Counted from the stretch's first letter, positions 1 to 9,606 are shown. The stretch: DNA of 64,000 nt from Thiothrix nivea DSM 5205 (GCF_000260135.1 NZ_JH651384.1:2421693-2485692), one strand, 5' to 3'. Notes: generated by a model from the sequence alone, not told the origin. Made by a program: numbers and translations.

Positions 1-1601
1 CTATTGAAGAAGCCTTGCTCAATCAAAAGAATTTAGATTGGGCAAGATTATCTACTAGTGCGTTAGACTCGTTGAAAATAAATACTATCCATGCTGGCTG
101 GAGAATTGGCATTCCAAATAGAAAAATATTCACAACAACTATTTCTTACGTCCATCTATTGATTGATGAAAAATACCCAAACTCTCAGCCTTTTATTATT
201 ACTCCTCAGCTTACAGGTGGTTATATTTGGCCCCACATAGACATGAATGGGTTACTTTGTTTAAAAGCCACCCGTTTGGTGAGTGACCCAGGTCAGCGTA
301 TATTACAACACTTGGCATGGACTGATGAACTTTTAAGTTATGATGAATCGGAGTGCCGTCAAGAGTTTGGTCGTGAGTTTTCTTCTTACTGGAGCCGTTG
401 TTCTAATTCTGGAACAGTATGCCCTAAAGTTTTTAGCTTAATTAAAATAAAAGGCAAATCGCGACCTATCTTATACTTTAATGATAAATCTAACAATCAA
501 ATGATTATTGCTGACAACGAGGAAGAGCTTAAAATTTGGTTAGATAATAGAGGTATCTCCCTAAAAAATCAAGATATATTAACTTCTTGGCTATCGGTAC
601 TATATACCCCTTGGGTGCCCAATGAGTATCCTAGTATTGGAGTAGACGTATTAAAGCATGTACCCAGTAATAATTTACGTAAAATGCTTATTGCCAATCA
701 TAAATGTCCAGTTTTTTTTGAAGCAAGAACATCTAGTGGCTCCGTAGTCGTTGGAGTCTTGCTTAAAGGCAAGCAAAAAAAAGAGTTGCTTCGAGGATTT
801 CGTCATATTAATCAAGTTCCCTTAGAATATATTGTACAATCATTTAGTGAAAATCCCGTACAACGCTGTACCGTAACACGTGTAGACGGAGCATGGATTC
901 ATGGACGAGATCAAGATGATGATTTTCCTAAAACGCATAACAAAAAAATTGCCGTCGTTGGCTGTGGGTCATTAGGCTCAATGTTAGTAAGATTGCTGGC
1001 ACAATCAGGGATTGGAAACTTTATTCTTATTGATGAAGACTATTTAAAATCTGCAAATATTTCACGCCATGCATTAGGTATGCGTTATATTGGAAAGAAT
1101 AAATCTCTTGCGACAGCGAAAATGTTACAAGAAGACTTTCCCCATATTAAAAATGTAAAATTTTATCAAAAACGATTCGAGAATCTTTCTTTTAAAGAAC
1201 TTGAGACTATTGAGGATGTTGATTTAATCATTAGTGCAGGGATAGATTTTGACGGAGATGCAAATATTGATGCTTGGAGGCGCAACTTATCTATGCCTCC
1301 TGCTCATTTGTGCACATGGGTAGAAGCATTTGCTATTGTAGGACATGCAATTCTTCTATATGGAAAAGATTCACTACTTTCTGGTTTTGATGAGTTTGAA
1401 AAACCAGCTTTTCGGGTTTCAGATTGGCCGGAAGGAAGTAATCAATTAATCGTTGAAGCCGGATGTGGAAATTTGTTTCAACCTCATGGTTTTGTCGACT
1501 TGCAACCAACAATCATGCTCGCAGCAAAGCTTGTTCTTGATGTATTTGACGATAAAATTCCAGAATCTTGTCATCGTAGTTGGCAAGGAGATATTAAAAT
1601 A

Positions 1602-2652
1602 GGCTCAATATGCGTTTCAGGGTCTTATCCCAACAGCAGCGAAAGCAAGGACTGTAAGGCAGCTTGCCCCCGTTTCCTGATGTTGTGAAGAGACTCGAAG
1701 AATGCAAGGTAACACGGTAGCTTTTCTTGTGAGATCCCCCGATGAGGTCGTAACCATGAGCGTAACAGTGACCAAAACCTTCCATCGTATTGACGTGGAC
1801 TTCATGGAAACCGTCACCATCTTCGTCACGGGCATATTCGCCTGCGCCATGGTTGACGGTTTTGTGGGCATAGCCCCATTCTTCCAATCGGCTGTAAATG
1901 TTGTACTCATCGGTGTAGACCAGCGTGCCTGCTGCCACGTTTCCACAATCAACGGCTTGATCGTCGTCTGTTTCACATTCGCCAGCATACGGATCACGAC
2001 CTCCCCGGAACGCTGGATCATGCCGAAAATGGGTGGTTTGTCCTTTTCCAGTGTCCCACGCCCCGGCGCACCTTTCAGGGCGCGGCGGCGACCTTCACGC
2101 CCAGCATCCGCGACGGCTTCGGGGTTTCCCTTGTGTCCAGCCTTGACATAAACCTCATCAAATTCAACATTCCCAAACAGGTTTACTGGCGTTTTTTCTC
2201 GACACCACGCCGTAACTGTTCCGTCATCGCCTGAACATCATCCTTGTTCAACCCCAATTCGCGGGCGATTTGTTGGTTGGACAGGTTCAACGACATCAGG
2301 TACAGGCACAACACCCACACCTTCAGCGGCTGGTGGTGGCCTTCAAACACCGTTCCCGTCAGGTCATCAAACGCTTTGGCAATCCTTACACTGGTAACGC
2401 TGGCGTTCCTGCTGGGTGTCATCCTTGCCTCGACGGATAGTGTCCTGTGAACCGCAGTGCGGACAAATCACCCCATTAGGCCAACGCACGGAACGGACTT
2501 GCTCGAAACAGGCGGCATCACTGGTCAGGCTGGAAATACTGATGAGCGAGGTCATAAAGCCTCTCCTTGGCTATCGGAAATGACTAACTTTACCGCTATC
2601 CATCACGTTTGCAATGCCGGGGAAAACAAGACCCTGAAACGCATATTGAGCC
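1602..2652 (-). mobile_element. IS1595-family element, copy 1 (complete ends)
   Basis: The element is 1051 bp. Its inverted ends match over about 25 bp: the left end begins GGCTCAATATGCGTTTCAGG and the right end is its complement. It is flanked by an 8-bp direct repeat TTAAAATA at 1594-1601 and 2653-2660, the duplication size usual for IS1595. It sits inside cap2. The transposase is read on the minus strand and has several frame disruptions, so this copy may no longer move by itself. Confidence 0.9.
1617..2555 (-). pseudogene. IS1595-type transposase, frame-disrupted
   Basis: The N-terminus (about 2555-2400) encodes a zinc ribbon with CPHCGS and CKDC pairs. Downstream pieces encode an ISXO2/IS1595-type DDE domain (VDEYNIY-like and HVNTMEGF motifs). 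The pieces are in different frames. Compared with the copy at 12473, this one lacks single bases near 1774 and 1938 and has a shorter T run near 2195. A further shift follows the zinc ribbon near 2385. The combination makes it a pseudogene unless the indels are sequence errors. Confidence 0.75.
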
Positions 2653-2725
2653 TTAAAATAATTGAAGCGAATGGCGGTATTACAAGAGAAAAAGATATTG
2701 AAAGTTTTGTGATGAGAGAAACTTC

Positions 2726-3262
2726 ATGGCCTTAAAGCTATCATTTGGTAAAGATCGTCCCCAAGTCTTCGCAGGAATATTTGGTGTTATCAATGAATTG
2801 CAACAAACAATTATGCTTGAGCCAAAAATGCTTGCCCATGTCTACAAATATCGACAGGTTTTGCCCTTAATGAGGGAAGCAGGCGGACAACTATTTGGCA
2901 TTATTGAAAATAATATTGTTCGAGTAGTTTGCGCAACAGGCCCATATAAGGGAGATATACGCTCTCGCTATTGCTATCGTTCCAATCCAATTCAAGCGCA
3001 GAAAGAAATTAATCAGCAATCACAATCTGGTTTATTATACTTGGGCGAATGGCATACTCATGCTGAAAACAATCCTACCGCATCAAATATTGACATAGCC
3101 ACAATGCAAAAATTAATTATGAGTTCAACTCTAAATACTAATTTAGTATTAATGCTCATTGTTGGAAAGGTGATTGGCTGTCAAGGTCTAGATTTACTGT
3201 GTGTATCTAAAGTATCCACATATAGAGCATTGCTAATGAATAATAAGGAAGGATCGGTATGA
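2726..3262 (+). CDS. cap3: Cap3-like JAMM/Mov34 isopeptidase
   Basis: This 178-residue protein carries a full JAMM zinc-metallopeptidase signature: Glu51 in EAGGQLFG, then H110-T-H112 with S120 and D123 (HxHx7SxxD). In type II CBASS, Cap3 removes the conjugates made by Cap2 and so reverses CD-NTase activation. The ATG at 2726 overlaps the reconstructed end of cap2 (2735) by 10 bases, which fits translational coupling in one operon. The gene is intact even though cap2 is broken. Its base composition is AT-rich like cap2 and unlike the GC-rich rhuM gene that follows. Type II CBASS is favoured over other E1/E2/JAB operons because the E2 and E1 are fused in one polypeptide. Confidence 0.8.
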   Translation: MALKLSFGKDRPQVFAGIFGVINELQQTIMLEPKMLAHVYKYRQVLPLMREAGGQLFGIIENNIVRVVCATGPYKGDIRSRYCYRSNPIQAQKEINQQSQSGLLYLGEWHTHAENNPTASNIDIATMQKLIMSSTLNTNLVLMLIVGKVIGCQGLDLLCVSKVSTYRALLMNNKEGSV

Positions 3263-4242
3263 ACCAATCACAAAACTTCTTCCTCTACCAAACCCCCGAC
3301 GGCCAAACCCGCCTCGAAGTCCGCCTACAAGACGAAACCGTATGGCTATCCCTCACCGACATGAGCAACCTGTTCCAGCGTGACAAGTCGGTGATTTCCC
3401 GCCACATCCGCAACATCTTCGCGGAAGGCGAACTGGTGCGGGATTCAGTTATTGCAAATTTTGCAACAACTGCCGCCGACGGCAAAACCTATCAGGTGGA
3501 ACACTTCAACCTGGACGTGATCATCTCCGTCGGCTACCGGGTCAAATCGCACCGGGGAACCCAGTTCCGCATGTGGGCGACCCAGCGCCTGCGCGACTAT
3601 CTGGTCAAGGGTTTTGCATTGGACGACGAACGCCTCAAACGTGGCGGCGGAGGCAACTATTTCGACGAATTGCTGGCCCGCATCCGCGACATCCGTTCCG
3701 CCGAGCGCGTGTTCTGGCGCAAGGTGCTGGACATTTACGCCACCAGCATGGATTACGACCCCAAAACCGAAGTTTCCCAGCAGTTTTTCGCCAGCGTGCA
3801 AAACCGGATGCACTGGGCGGCACACGGCCACACCGCCGCCGAAATCATCCACGCCCGCGCCAACGCCGCCCAGCCCAACATGGGCATGACCCACTGGATC
3901 GGCACACAACCCGGCAAGGCCGAAATCGCCATCGCCAAAAACTACCTGACCCCGGACGAACTCGACCTCCTCAACCGCATCGTCACCGCCTATCTGGAAT
4001 TCGCCGAATTGCAGGCGCTCAACCGCAACCCGATGTACATGCGCGACTGGTCAAGCAAACTGGATGACTTCCTGCGCCTGACCGGACGCGAACTGCTGGA
4101 ACACGCTGGAAAGATTTCCCACCAACAGGCGCTGCAAAAGGCGGAACGGGAGTATGAAAAATACCGTCAGGCGCGTTTGGCTGAACCTCAACCCATTGAT
4201 CAGGATTTTGAGAAAACGGTTAAGAAGCTGCCGAAGAAATGA
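3259..4242 (+). CDS. RhuM-family (virulence RhuM) protein
   Basis: This 327-residue protein begins with a segment like an antirepressor or DNA-binding domain (WLSLTDMSNLFQRDKSVISR), followed by VIANFATTAADGKTYQVEHFN and RGTQFRMWATQRLRDYL, the hallmark stretches of the RhuM/RhuM-like family often found in accessory islands. The biochemical function of the family is not established. Its ATG overlaps the cap3 stop (ATGA at 3259), so it is probably co-transcribed with cap3. Its GC-rich codon use differs abruptly from cap2/cap3, suggesting a different origin. The family assignment is firm; a link to CBASS is only positional. Confidence 0.8.
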   Translation: MNQSQNFFLYQTPDGQTRLEVRLQDETVWLSLTDMSNLFQRDKSVISRHIRNIFAEGELVRDSVIANFATTAADGKTYQVEHFNLDVIISVGYRVKSHRGTQFRMWATQRLRDYLVKGFALDDERLKRGGGGNYFDELLARIRDIRSAERVFWRKVLDIYATSMDYDPKTEVSQQFFASVQNRMHWAAHGHTAAEIIHARANAAQPNMGMTHWIGTQPGKAEIAIAKNYLTPDELDLLNRIVTAYLEFAELQALNRNPMYMRDWSSKLDDFLRLTGRELLEHAGKISHQQALQKAEREYEKYRQARLAEPQPIDQDFEKTVKKLPKK

Positions 4243-4303
4243 CGCATCAAGGATAACAAGCGTATGCTATTGTATGACGTAAGTTTGCAAAGAGAATCAT
4301 GCC

Positions 4304-4567
4304 ATGTCCACTTCCATACTCAGCGTCCGCGTCAACGAAACCGAGCGCAGCTTGCTTGAAGCAGCCGCAAAACAGGCGCACACCACCCTGAGCGAATTCG
4401 TGCGCCGCAAAGCCGTGGAGTCCGCCGAACTGGAGGTCATGGAGCGGCGTATCATCGAAATCCCCGTCGCCTTGTGGGAGCAGTTTGAAGCCTGGCTGGA
4501 TGAGCCTGCCAAGGAAATCCCCGCCCTGAAACGTCTGGCCGCCAGCACCCCAGTATGGGAAAAATAA
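4304..4567 (+). CDS. DUF1778 (TacA-like) antitoxin
   Basis: This is an 87-residue ribbon-helix-helix protein with the N-terminal pattern SVRVNETERSLLEAAAKQ followed by TLSEFVRRKAVESAE, typical of DUF1778 antitoxins paired with GNAT toxins. The N-terminus should bind the operon operator and the C-terminal tail should cover the toxin active site. It overlaps the downstream toxin by 13 bases (4555-4567), as is usual for TacAT-type pairs. The promoter and operator probably lie in 4243-4303. Confidence 0.85.
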   Translation: MSTSILSVRVNETERSLLEAAAKQAHTTLSEFVRRKAVESAELEVMERRIIEIPVALWEQFEAWLDEPAKEIPALKRLAASTPVWEK

Positions 4568-5061
4568 GCAAACCCCGCCCGTTGGCGGAAGATGATGAGC
4601 GTAATGATTTCGATTGCGGCAAGCTTTCTCTGAATACCTGGTTTCAGCGCCATGCATGGAGAAACCAGCAGTTTGGCATTTCCCGTACCAACGTCATTTG
4701 TGACATGGCGTCAGGTAAAGTCGCTGGTTTCGTTTCCCTGACGGCTGTGGAAATCCGCCGTGAATTCCTGCCCAAATCCCAGCAGCGCAATCGCCCCGAA
4801 GCCGTTCCCGCCATCCTGCTTGGGCAACTGGCGGTTGATCTGGAGTATCAGGGGCAAGGGCTGGCAAAGTCGCTGCTGTTCTTCGCTTTCAGGACTGCGG
4901 TGCAAATCAGTGAACAGATTGGCTGCGCCTGCATGATCACGCATCCGCTGGATGATGGTGTCCGCGCGTTTTACCGGAACTGGGGATTTGAAGACACGCC
5001 GTTTGACCCGAACCGGTCGATGATGGTGCGGATCAGGGATTTGAAGGAAAGCGGGTTTTGA
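4555..5061 (+). CDS. GNAT acetyltransferase toxin (TacT-like)
   Basis: This 168-residue protein has the GNAT fold. Characterised relatives acetylate the amino group of charged tRNAs and block translation. The acetyl-CoA loop is seen as DLEYQGQGLAKSLL (Q/RxxGxG/A pattern) near residues 95-110, and the C-terminal FYRNWGFEDTPFD carries the conserved aromatic near the active site. It overlaps the DUF1778 antitoxin gene. Its 3' half is present twice more in the window as decayed fragments (5561-5789 and 11047-11286). Confidence 0.85.
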   Translation: MGKISKPRPLAEDDERNDFDCGKLSLNTWFQRHAWRNQQFGISRTNVICDMASGKVAGFVSLTAVEIRREFLPKSQQRNRPEAVPAILLGQLAVDLEYQGQGLAKSLLFFAFRTAVQISEQIGCACMITHPLDDGVRAFYRNWGFEDTPFDPNRSMMVRIRDLKESGF

Positions 5062-5155
5062 TCCTCAGCCAGACAGACAATCCGTTCGTTTCACAACCTT
5101 TGTCACTGACTGATTGCTGGCATAGAATCGGAGTAATTCAAAAGGAAGTATTGCC

Positions 5156-5401
5156 ATGTCCATCACAGAATTACTGCCTGAAGTCACCTCGCTTCCCCAT
5201 GCCGACAAATTCCGGCTGGTGCAGATACTGCTTGAGCAACTGGCGAAAGAAGAAGGCATTGCCCTGCGTTCTCCTGCCTCGGGCGAAGCGCCCAAGCCGG
5301 TTGGCCGCGTCTATCACAGTGGGAGGAAGGATGTTTCCGCTACTGCCCGTTCCAGACTGTTCGAAGGCCGCGCCGAAGCCATATCATCATTCCCGATCTG
5401 A
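5156..5401 (+). CDS. Small hypothetical protein
   Basis: This 81-residue protein begins MSITELLPEVTSLPHADKFR and has an amphipathic helix rich in Leu and Gln (LVQILLEQLAKEE). A plausible ribosome-binding site (AAAGGAAG) lies just before the ATG. The N-terminal half resembles small antitoxin-like proteins that precede toxin genes, but no toxin follows: downstream is a palindrome cluster and a broken GNAT fragment. The C-terminus (after residue 50) may be altered by rearrangement. No function is assigned. Confidence 0.45.
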   Translation: MSITELLPEVTSLPHADKFRLVQILLEQLAKEEGIALRSPASGEAPKPVGRVYHSGRKDVSATARSRLFEGRAEAISSFPI

Positions 5402-5443
5402 TTCTATGGAGGTTGGCTGTCTACTGCGCAAATCTCATGTGTT

Positions 5444-5565
5444 ATCGTTTTGTTGACATCAACAAAACGATAGTCTTTGGCTATTTTTTAACTGTTGCAA
5501 ATTTTGCAACAACTACTTTTGCCTGAAATGCATCCAACCATTTTGTTGGCGTAAACAAAATGGTT
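5444..5565. repeat. Cluster of three inverted repeats
   Basis: Three near-perfect palindromes lie in 122 bp. The first has 12-bp arms with a 4-nt loop (5444-5471, arm ATCGTTTTGTTG). The second is GTTGCAAATTTTGCAAC (5494-5510). The third has 12-bp arms with a 6-nt loop (5536-5565, arm AACCATTTTGTT). The outer two share the TTTTGTT core. The middle one shares 20 identical bases with the rhuM coding sequence at 3452-3471. The third abuts the point where homology to the GNAT toxin resumes. The function is unknown; operator sites or recombination scars are possible. Confidence 0.7.
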
Positions 5566-5789
5566 GATCTGGCTTATCAGGGGAAAGGCTGGCAAAGTCG
5601 TTGCTGTTCTTCGCTTTCAGGATTGCGGTACAGATCAGCGAACAGATTGGCTGCGCCTGCATGATCACGCATCCGCTGGATGATGGTGTCCGCGCGTTTT
5701 ACCGGAACTGGGGATTTGAAGACGCGCCGTTTGACCCGAACCGGTCGATGGTGGTGCGGATCAAGGATTTGGAACAAAACGGGTTTTGA
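5561..5789 (+). pseudogene. GNAT toxin 3' fragment, copy 2
   Basis: This is close to a duplicate of the last 75 codons of the toxin at 4555-5061, from the VDLxYQG stretch to the stop. It starts abruptly at the end of a palindrome. One base is missing in the CoA-binding loop region (AGGGGAAAGGCTGG versus AGGGGCAAGGGCTGG), which shifts the frame near 5585. It has no antitoxin and no start signal. It is a duplication or deletion remnant. Confidence 0.8.
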
Positions 5790-6029
5790 CCACGAAACCA
5801 GAAAATTACCCCAGCTAATCTTTTCTGCTATCTTTGTGAAAGCACAAATAAAGCAGGAAACACGCCATGCCAGCCACTATCAACCGCAAGTTTTACCCTG
5901 AACTCGACAGGTTGCTGTGGGATGTCCATTGTGAAACGGTTGACCCCGAGTTTGCTTTTCGTGTGTATGAGGAGCGTTGGGGATTCGTTCAGGAACAGAA
6001 TCTGAGCGTTGAAGAGCAAAAGCTGATTA

Positions 6030-7017
6030 ACCTGAGTTTTGCATAAACCTTATGCCGTGAGCATGACTTCTTCCATTGCCCATTTCAAGGACGGCTTTTT
6101 GGGTTGCCACGTATAGGCAATCAGGCCACAAATCAGATTGACCATGAAGTTGGCGATGCTGCGATGCCGGGTATGCTCAATCTGTGAGATATTTTTCAGT
6201 TGGTCGTTGACTGTCTCAATCAGCGCCCGCTTACGCAATAGCAGCTTGTCTTCCAGGGGCAGCAGTTGGTTCTTCATGTTTTTGCGTACCCGTGTGATCA
6301 GTTGCAAACCTTGTTCCATCAGGGTTTCAAACAACTTTTTGGAAATGTAGCCCTTGTCACCGAACAGTTTGCCCACCAGTCCGCGCGCCAGTTTGGGGAC
6401 GGGCGCGCGGTCATCGGTATTGGCGGGTGTTATCTGGAAAGCCAACAACTCCCCCCGGTCGTTGATGACCAGATGCAGTTTGAAACCGTAAAACCAGCCC
6501 GTTGAGGTTTTGCCGCGTTTCGCCACCTTTTTGAACACTTTGTGGCTGTGGATACGGCGGTTGTGGCATACCGCAATGGAAGTGGCGTCCACAAAACTGA
6601 TCCCGGTTTGCTCGCCACGCCGCCCCATCAGGTAAACACACAACGGGATCAAGGCGGTCGGTGTCAGGTAAACAAACCGGGAGTAGCTGACCAGTTCCGG
6701 GAAGGCCGAATGCAGCTTGTCCCGCTGGTACAGGTAGTAATGCTTGAAACAGCGGTAGCTGGAGCGGTGGAAATACACCAGGATCGTCATGATTTCACTT
6801 AGCGCCAGCTGCTGTGTACGCTGGCGCTGGCGTTCACCGCTGGCCAGTTGGCGGCGGTTCCACTCCGGCACGAACTGCTGGCAAAAATCGTCTATGTCGC
6901 AGAATAATTCCAGTAAGCTGTCTTCCATGGCTTCCGTTCCTTTGGCTGTTTGGTGGTGTGGTTATCTCAAACATACCATGGGGACGGAAGCCTGCCCCGC
7001 TTAAGCAAAACTCAGGT
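6030..7017 (-). mobile_element. IS982-family insertion sequence
   Basis: The element is 988 bp, with ends ACCTGAGTTTTGCATAA and its near-perfect inverted partner at 7001-7017. It is flanked by a 6-bp direct repeat TGATTA at 6024-6029 and 7018-7023. It carries one intact transposase on the minus strand. It interrupts the small gene upstream of the AbiEii-type nucleotidyltransferase. The intact transposase and exact duplication suggest a recent insertion. Confidence 0.9.
6050..6928 (-). CDS. IS982-family transposase
   Basis: This 292-residue DDE transposase appears intact. The N-terminus has the IS982-typical LFCDIDDFC motif and a [11 protein letters not shown] segment. Catalytic candidates are Asp in [10 protein letters not shown], Asp in [11 protein letters not shown] and Glu in [12 protein letters not shown]. 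It catalyses cut-and-paste movement of its element. The gene fills nearly the whole element, leaving about 90 bp before its start for the promoter. Confidence 0.92.
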   Translation of the reverse strand: MEDSLLELFCDIDDFCQQFVPEWNRRQLASGERQRQRTQQLALSEIMTILVYFHRSSYRCFKHYYLYQRDKLHSAFPELVSYSRFVYLTPTALIPLCVYLMGRRGEQTGISFVDATSIAVCHNRRIHSHKVFKKVAKRGKTSTGWFYGFKLHLVINDRGELLAFQITPANTDDRAPVPKLARGLVGKLFGDKGYISKKLFETLMEQGLQLITRVRKNMKNQLLPLEDKLLLRKRALIETVNDQLKNISQIEHTRHRSIANFMVNLICGLIAYTWQPKKPSLKWAMEEVMLTA

Positions 7018-7232
7018 TGATTAAGGATTTAACCCGCTCCATCGGGCAGGGCATTTTCGCTCCAGCGTTCGGAACCGTGCGCCATGCCTGATTATCAACT
7101 CCCGCACCATCGCCTGATCATTGATGCTCTGGAGCAATTCGACGGTAAGCGCTTCTAAATCCCCCTCCTTTCAGCGCCCCACGTAATCCCGGACACTCAG
7201 CCCATCAGCAACAGATTGCATGGGAGAACACG

Positions 7233-7580
7233 ATGAATCCAGGTCAAGATGGGCGTCTGGCGTACTGGCAAGCCCAGCTCCAACGCTTCCAGTCCTCCGG
7301 CCTTTCCGGAGTCCAGTATTGTGAACAGGAACAGTTGAGTTACCACGGCTTTGTCTACTGGCGGCGCAAATTATGCGGTACGGCGGGCAAGCCGCCCGGG
7401 GATGGCAAACGCCCGGTATTGCCAGAGCCTTCCGGTTTCGTGACTGTCCGCCCGGCGCAGCCGGGGACAGACGCCCGGACGGGCGATGGCCTGGAGCTGT
7501 CCCTGCCGAATGGCCTGGTGATCAGGAATATCCACCCCGGCAATGTGGCCTTGCTGCGCCGGTTGCTGGGGCAGTTGTAA
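7233..7580 (+). CDS. tnpA: IS66 accessory protein TnpA
   Basis: This 115-residue protein is an IS66 accessory protein. It has the N-terminal motif WQAQLQRFQSSGLSGVQYCEQ followed by FVYWRRKL, and the C-terminal segment LELSLPNGLVIRNI. These proteins are needed for IS66 transposition, probably by DNA binding. Its stop overlaps the tnpB start (7578-7582). Confidence 0.88.
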   Translation: MNPGQDGRLAYWQAQLQRFQSSGLSGVQYCEQEQLSYHGFVYWRRKLCGTAGKPPGDGKRPVLPEPSGFVTVRPAQPGTDARTGDGLELSLPNGLVIRNIHPGNVALLRRLLGQL

Positions 7581-7948
7581 TGGCCCGTTATTTCCGCCCC
7601 GCCGGGGAGATGCCGGACATTTACCTTTACCGCCCGCCCATTGATTTCCGCAAGGCCGCCCAGGGGCTGGCGGCGATCGTGGCGCAGGAATTGGGCCACG
7701 ACCCGTTTGCCGGGGCGCTGTACGCCTTCACCAACCGCCAGCGCACGAAAATCAAATGCCTGTATTGGGAAGACAATGGCTTTGTGCTGTATTACAAAGC
7801 CCTGGCGGAAGAGAAGTTCCATTGGCCGCAAACGGGGGATGGCGGGGTGATGGCGCTGACGGCCCAGCAGATCAACTGGCTGCTGGACGGTTATGACATC
7901 AGCCTGCTCAAAGGGCATAAAAAGTTGTGCTACGGGGCGCTGTTTTAG
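7580..7948 (+). CDS. tnpB: IS66 accessory protein TnpB
   Basis: This 122-residue protein contains IYLYRPPIDFRKAAQGLAAI and LYAFTNRQRTKIKCLYWEDN, diagnostic of the IS66 Orf2/TnpB family. The start is chosen at 7580 because it overlaps the tnpA stop (TAATG), the usual coupling. The protein is an accessory factor whose exact activity is unknown. The frame is intact. Confidence 0.9.
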   Translation: MARYFRPAGEMPDIYLYRPPIDFRKAAQGLAAIVAQELGHDPFAGALYAFTNRQRTKIKCLYWEDNGFVLYYKALAEEKFHWPQTGDGGVMALTAQQINWLLDGYDISLLKGHKKLCYGALF

Positions 7949-7982
7949 CGACTTATCCTGATGATTTGTTATCATTTAACCC

Positions 7983-9606
7983 ATGGATTTAGCACCGCCG
8001 CCAGCCCCCAAAACCACATCCCATAGCGACCTGGACGCTGCCCGCCTGCGCCAGTTGCTGGCGCAGCAAGAGGCGGAATTTGCCGCCGTCCTGAAACAGC
8101 GTGACCACCATATCCAGCTCCTGGAAGAAATGCTGCGCCTGGCCAAAATACAGCGGTTTAGCGCCCAGTCTGAAAAGCTCCCCTTCCAGATTGACCTGTT
8201 TGATGAAGCCGAGTTGGCAACCGCGCTGGAGGACATCGCCGGACGACTGCCGGAGGCGGAACCCGCCAGGCCCCGCCCCAGCCAACGCCAGCGCGGCTTC
8301 CCGCCCGGGCTGAAGCGCCAACGGGTGGAGCTGTTGTTGGGTGATGCGGAAAAAGCCGGGGCGACCCGCACGTTTTTCACCAAGGTCAAGGAAGAGCTGG
8401 ACTACACCCGGCGCAACTGGTGGTGCTGGAATACTGGCAGGAAAAGCCGTGTTTGCCGCCGGGGCCAGCCAGGATCCCGCCCCGGCAACGGCAGATGGCG
8501 GGCCAACGCTGGTCGCCGCCGCCCGTCCGCCCATCCGTTGGGCAAATGCCATGCCAGCCTCAACCTGCTGACGCAGGTCATCATCGCCAAATACGCCGAT
8601 GGCCTGCCCCTGTACCGCCTGGAGGGCATTTTCAAACGCCACGGCGCGGAACTCAGCCGCAGCAGCATGGCCCACTGGATCATCCGTCTGGAGGACAGCT
8701 TCAAACCCCTGCTCAACCTGCTGCGCGAAACCCCAGAACAGCGGCGCTTACCTGCAAGGCGATGAAACCCGCATCCAGGTGCTGAAGGAGGACGGCAAAA
8801 CCGCCCAGGCCGACAAATGGATGTGGGTGGTGCGGGGCGGCCCGCCGAACCAGGTGGCGGTCTTGTTTGAATACGACCCCAGCCGGGCGGGGAGCGTCCC
8901 CGAACGCCTACTGATGGACTTCCACGGCATTTTCCAGGCCGACGGCTATTCCGGTTACGCCGCCGTGTGCCGCAACAACGCCATCACCCGCATTGGCTGC
9001 TGGGACCATGCCCGCCGCAAGTTCGTGGAGGCCGTCAAGGCGGCGGGCGGCAAACAGGCCCGTGGCAAACCCACCCTGGCGGATATTGCCCTGGGCATGA
9101 TCCGCAGGCTCTACCGCATCGAGGACAACATCAAGGGCCTGGACACGGCGGAGAAATACCGCCTGCGCCAGCAGTTGAGCGTGCCCCTGCTCAACGAACT
9201 GAAAACCTGGCTGGAAACGCAGGTCGGCAAGGTGATGAAAGGCGGCCTCACCCGCAAGGCGATGGAATACTGCCTCAACCAGTGGGAATACCTGAGTGGC
9301 TACTGCCAACGCGGCGACCTGCATATCAGCAATGTGCTGGCGGAGAACGCCATCCGTCCCTTTGCCGTGGGCCGCAAAGCCTGGCTGTTTGCCGACACCC
9401 CGCATGGCGCGCGCGCCAGCGCCGCCTGTTATTCCCTGATTGAAACCGCCAAGGCCAACGGCCTCGAACCGTATGCCTATATCCGCTATCTGCTGGAGCA
9501 TATCGCCCAGGCCGACACCCTGGAAAAATGGGAGGCCCTCCTGCCATGGAATGTGCCGCTGGAGAAATGTGCGAAAAAAGTCCCTTTTTTTGACAAGGGC
9601 AAGTAG
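7983..9606 (+). pseudogene. tnpC: IS66 transposase TnpC, frameshifted
   Basis: The start at 7983 and the N-terminal coiled coil (RQLLAQQEAEFAAVLKQRD) are normal. After about codon 140 (near 8408) homology moves between frames: QLVVLEYWQEK in one, AVFAAGASQDPAPA in a second, then LNLLTQVIIAKYADGLPLYR back in the first, and from about 8740 LQGDETRIQV in another. The C-terminal DDE part (MDFHGIFQADGYSGY, CWDHARRKF, NAIRPFAVGRKAWLF) is complete and ends at 9606. At least three single-base shifts are needed, so this copy is inactive unless the indels are assembly errors. Confidence 0.85.

Larger units (their letters stand above)
1..2735 (+). pseudogene. cap2: cap2-like E2-E1 fusion (type II CBASS), split by IS1595
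   Basis: This is a ubiquitin-transfer-like enzyme with an N-terminal E2 domain and a C-terminal ThiF/E1 adenylation domain. The frame is open at base 1, so the start lies outside the window. The E2 part has a PHxxxxGLLCL-type motif with the likely catalytic Cys codon at 258. The E1 part has the nucleotide-binding GCGSLGS motif near 960, followed by an acidic strand and a SRHALG segment. In CBASS, Cap2 conjugates the CD-NTase to targets to raise its activity. The coding frame runs to 1601, is broken by an insertion sequence (1602-2652), and resumes at 2661 after the duplicated TTAAAATA. Joining 1601 to 2661 restores a continuous frame ending at 2735, about 553 residues from base 15. As it stands, the protein gets a foreign C-terminus and stops at 1688. 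The DNA is AT-rich compared with its surroundings. The CD-NTase and effector would lie upstream of the window. Confidence 0.8.
5867..7091 (+). pseudogene. First gene of an AbiEii-type operon, split by IS982
   Basis: The 5' part (5867-6029) encodes MPATINRKFYPELDRLLWDV and onwards for 54 codons, then runs into the IS982 end and stops at 6046. The same gene resumes at 7024 after the duplicated TGATTA. Removing the element gives a continuous 76-residue acidic, helical protein ending at 7091. Its stop overlaps the ATG of the nucleotidyltransferase gene (7084), the coupling expected of an antitoxin-like partner. I do not recognise a named family; it is too short for the usual AbiEi antitoxin. Confidence 0.65.

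Noticed and set aside
1-1601. ThiF/MoeB-type cofactor biosynthesis gene
   Set aside because: The N-terminal E2-like domain and the adjacent JAMM gene point to a ubiquitin-like conjugation module, not thiamine or molybdopterin synthesis.
7355-7975. 206-codon minus-strand frame inside IS66
   Set aside because: It is antisense to tnpA and tnpB, which have clear IS66 family motifs.
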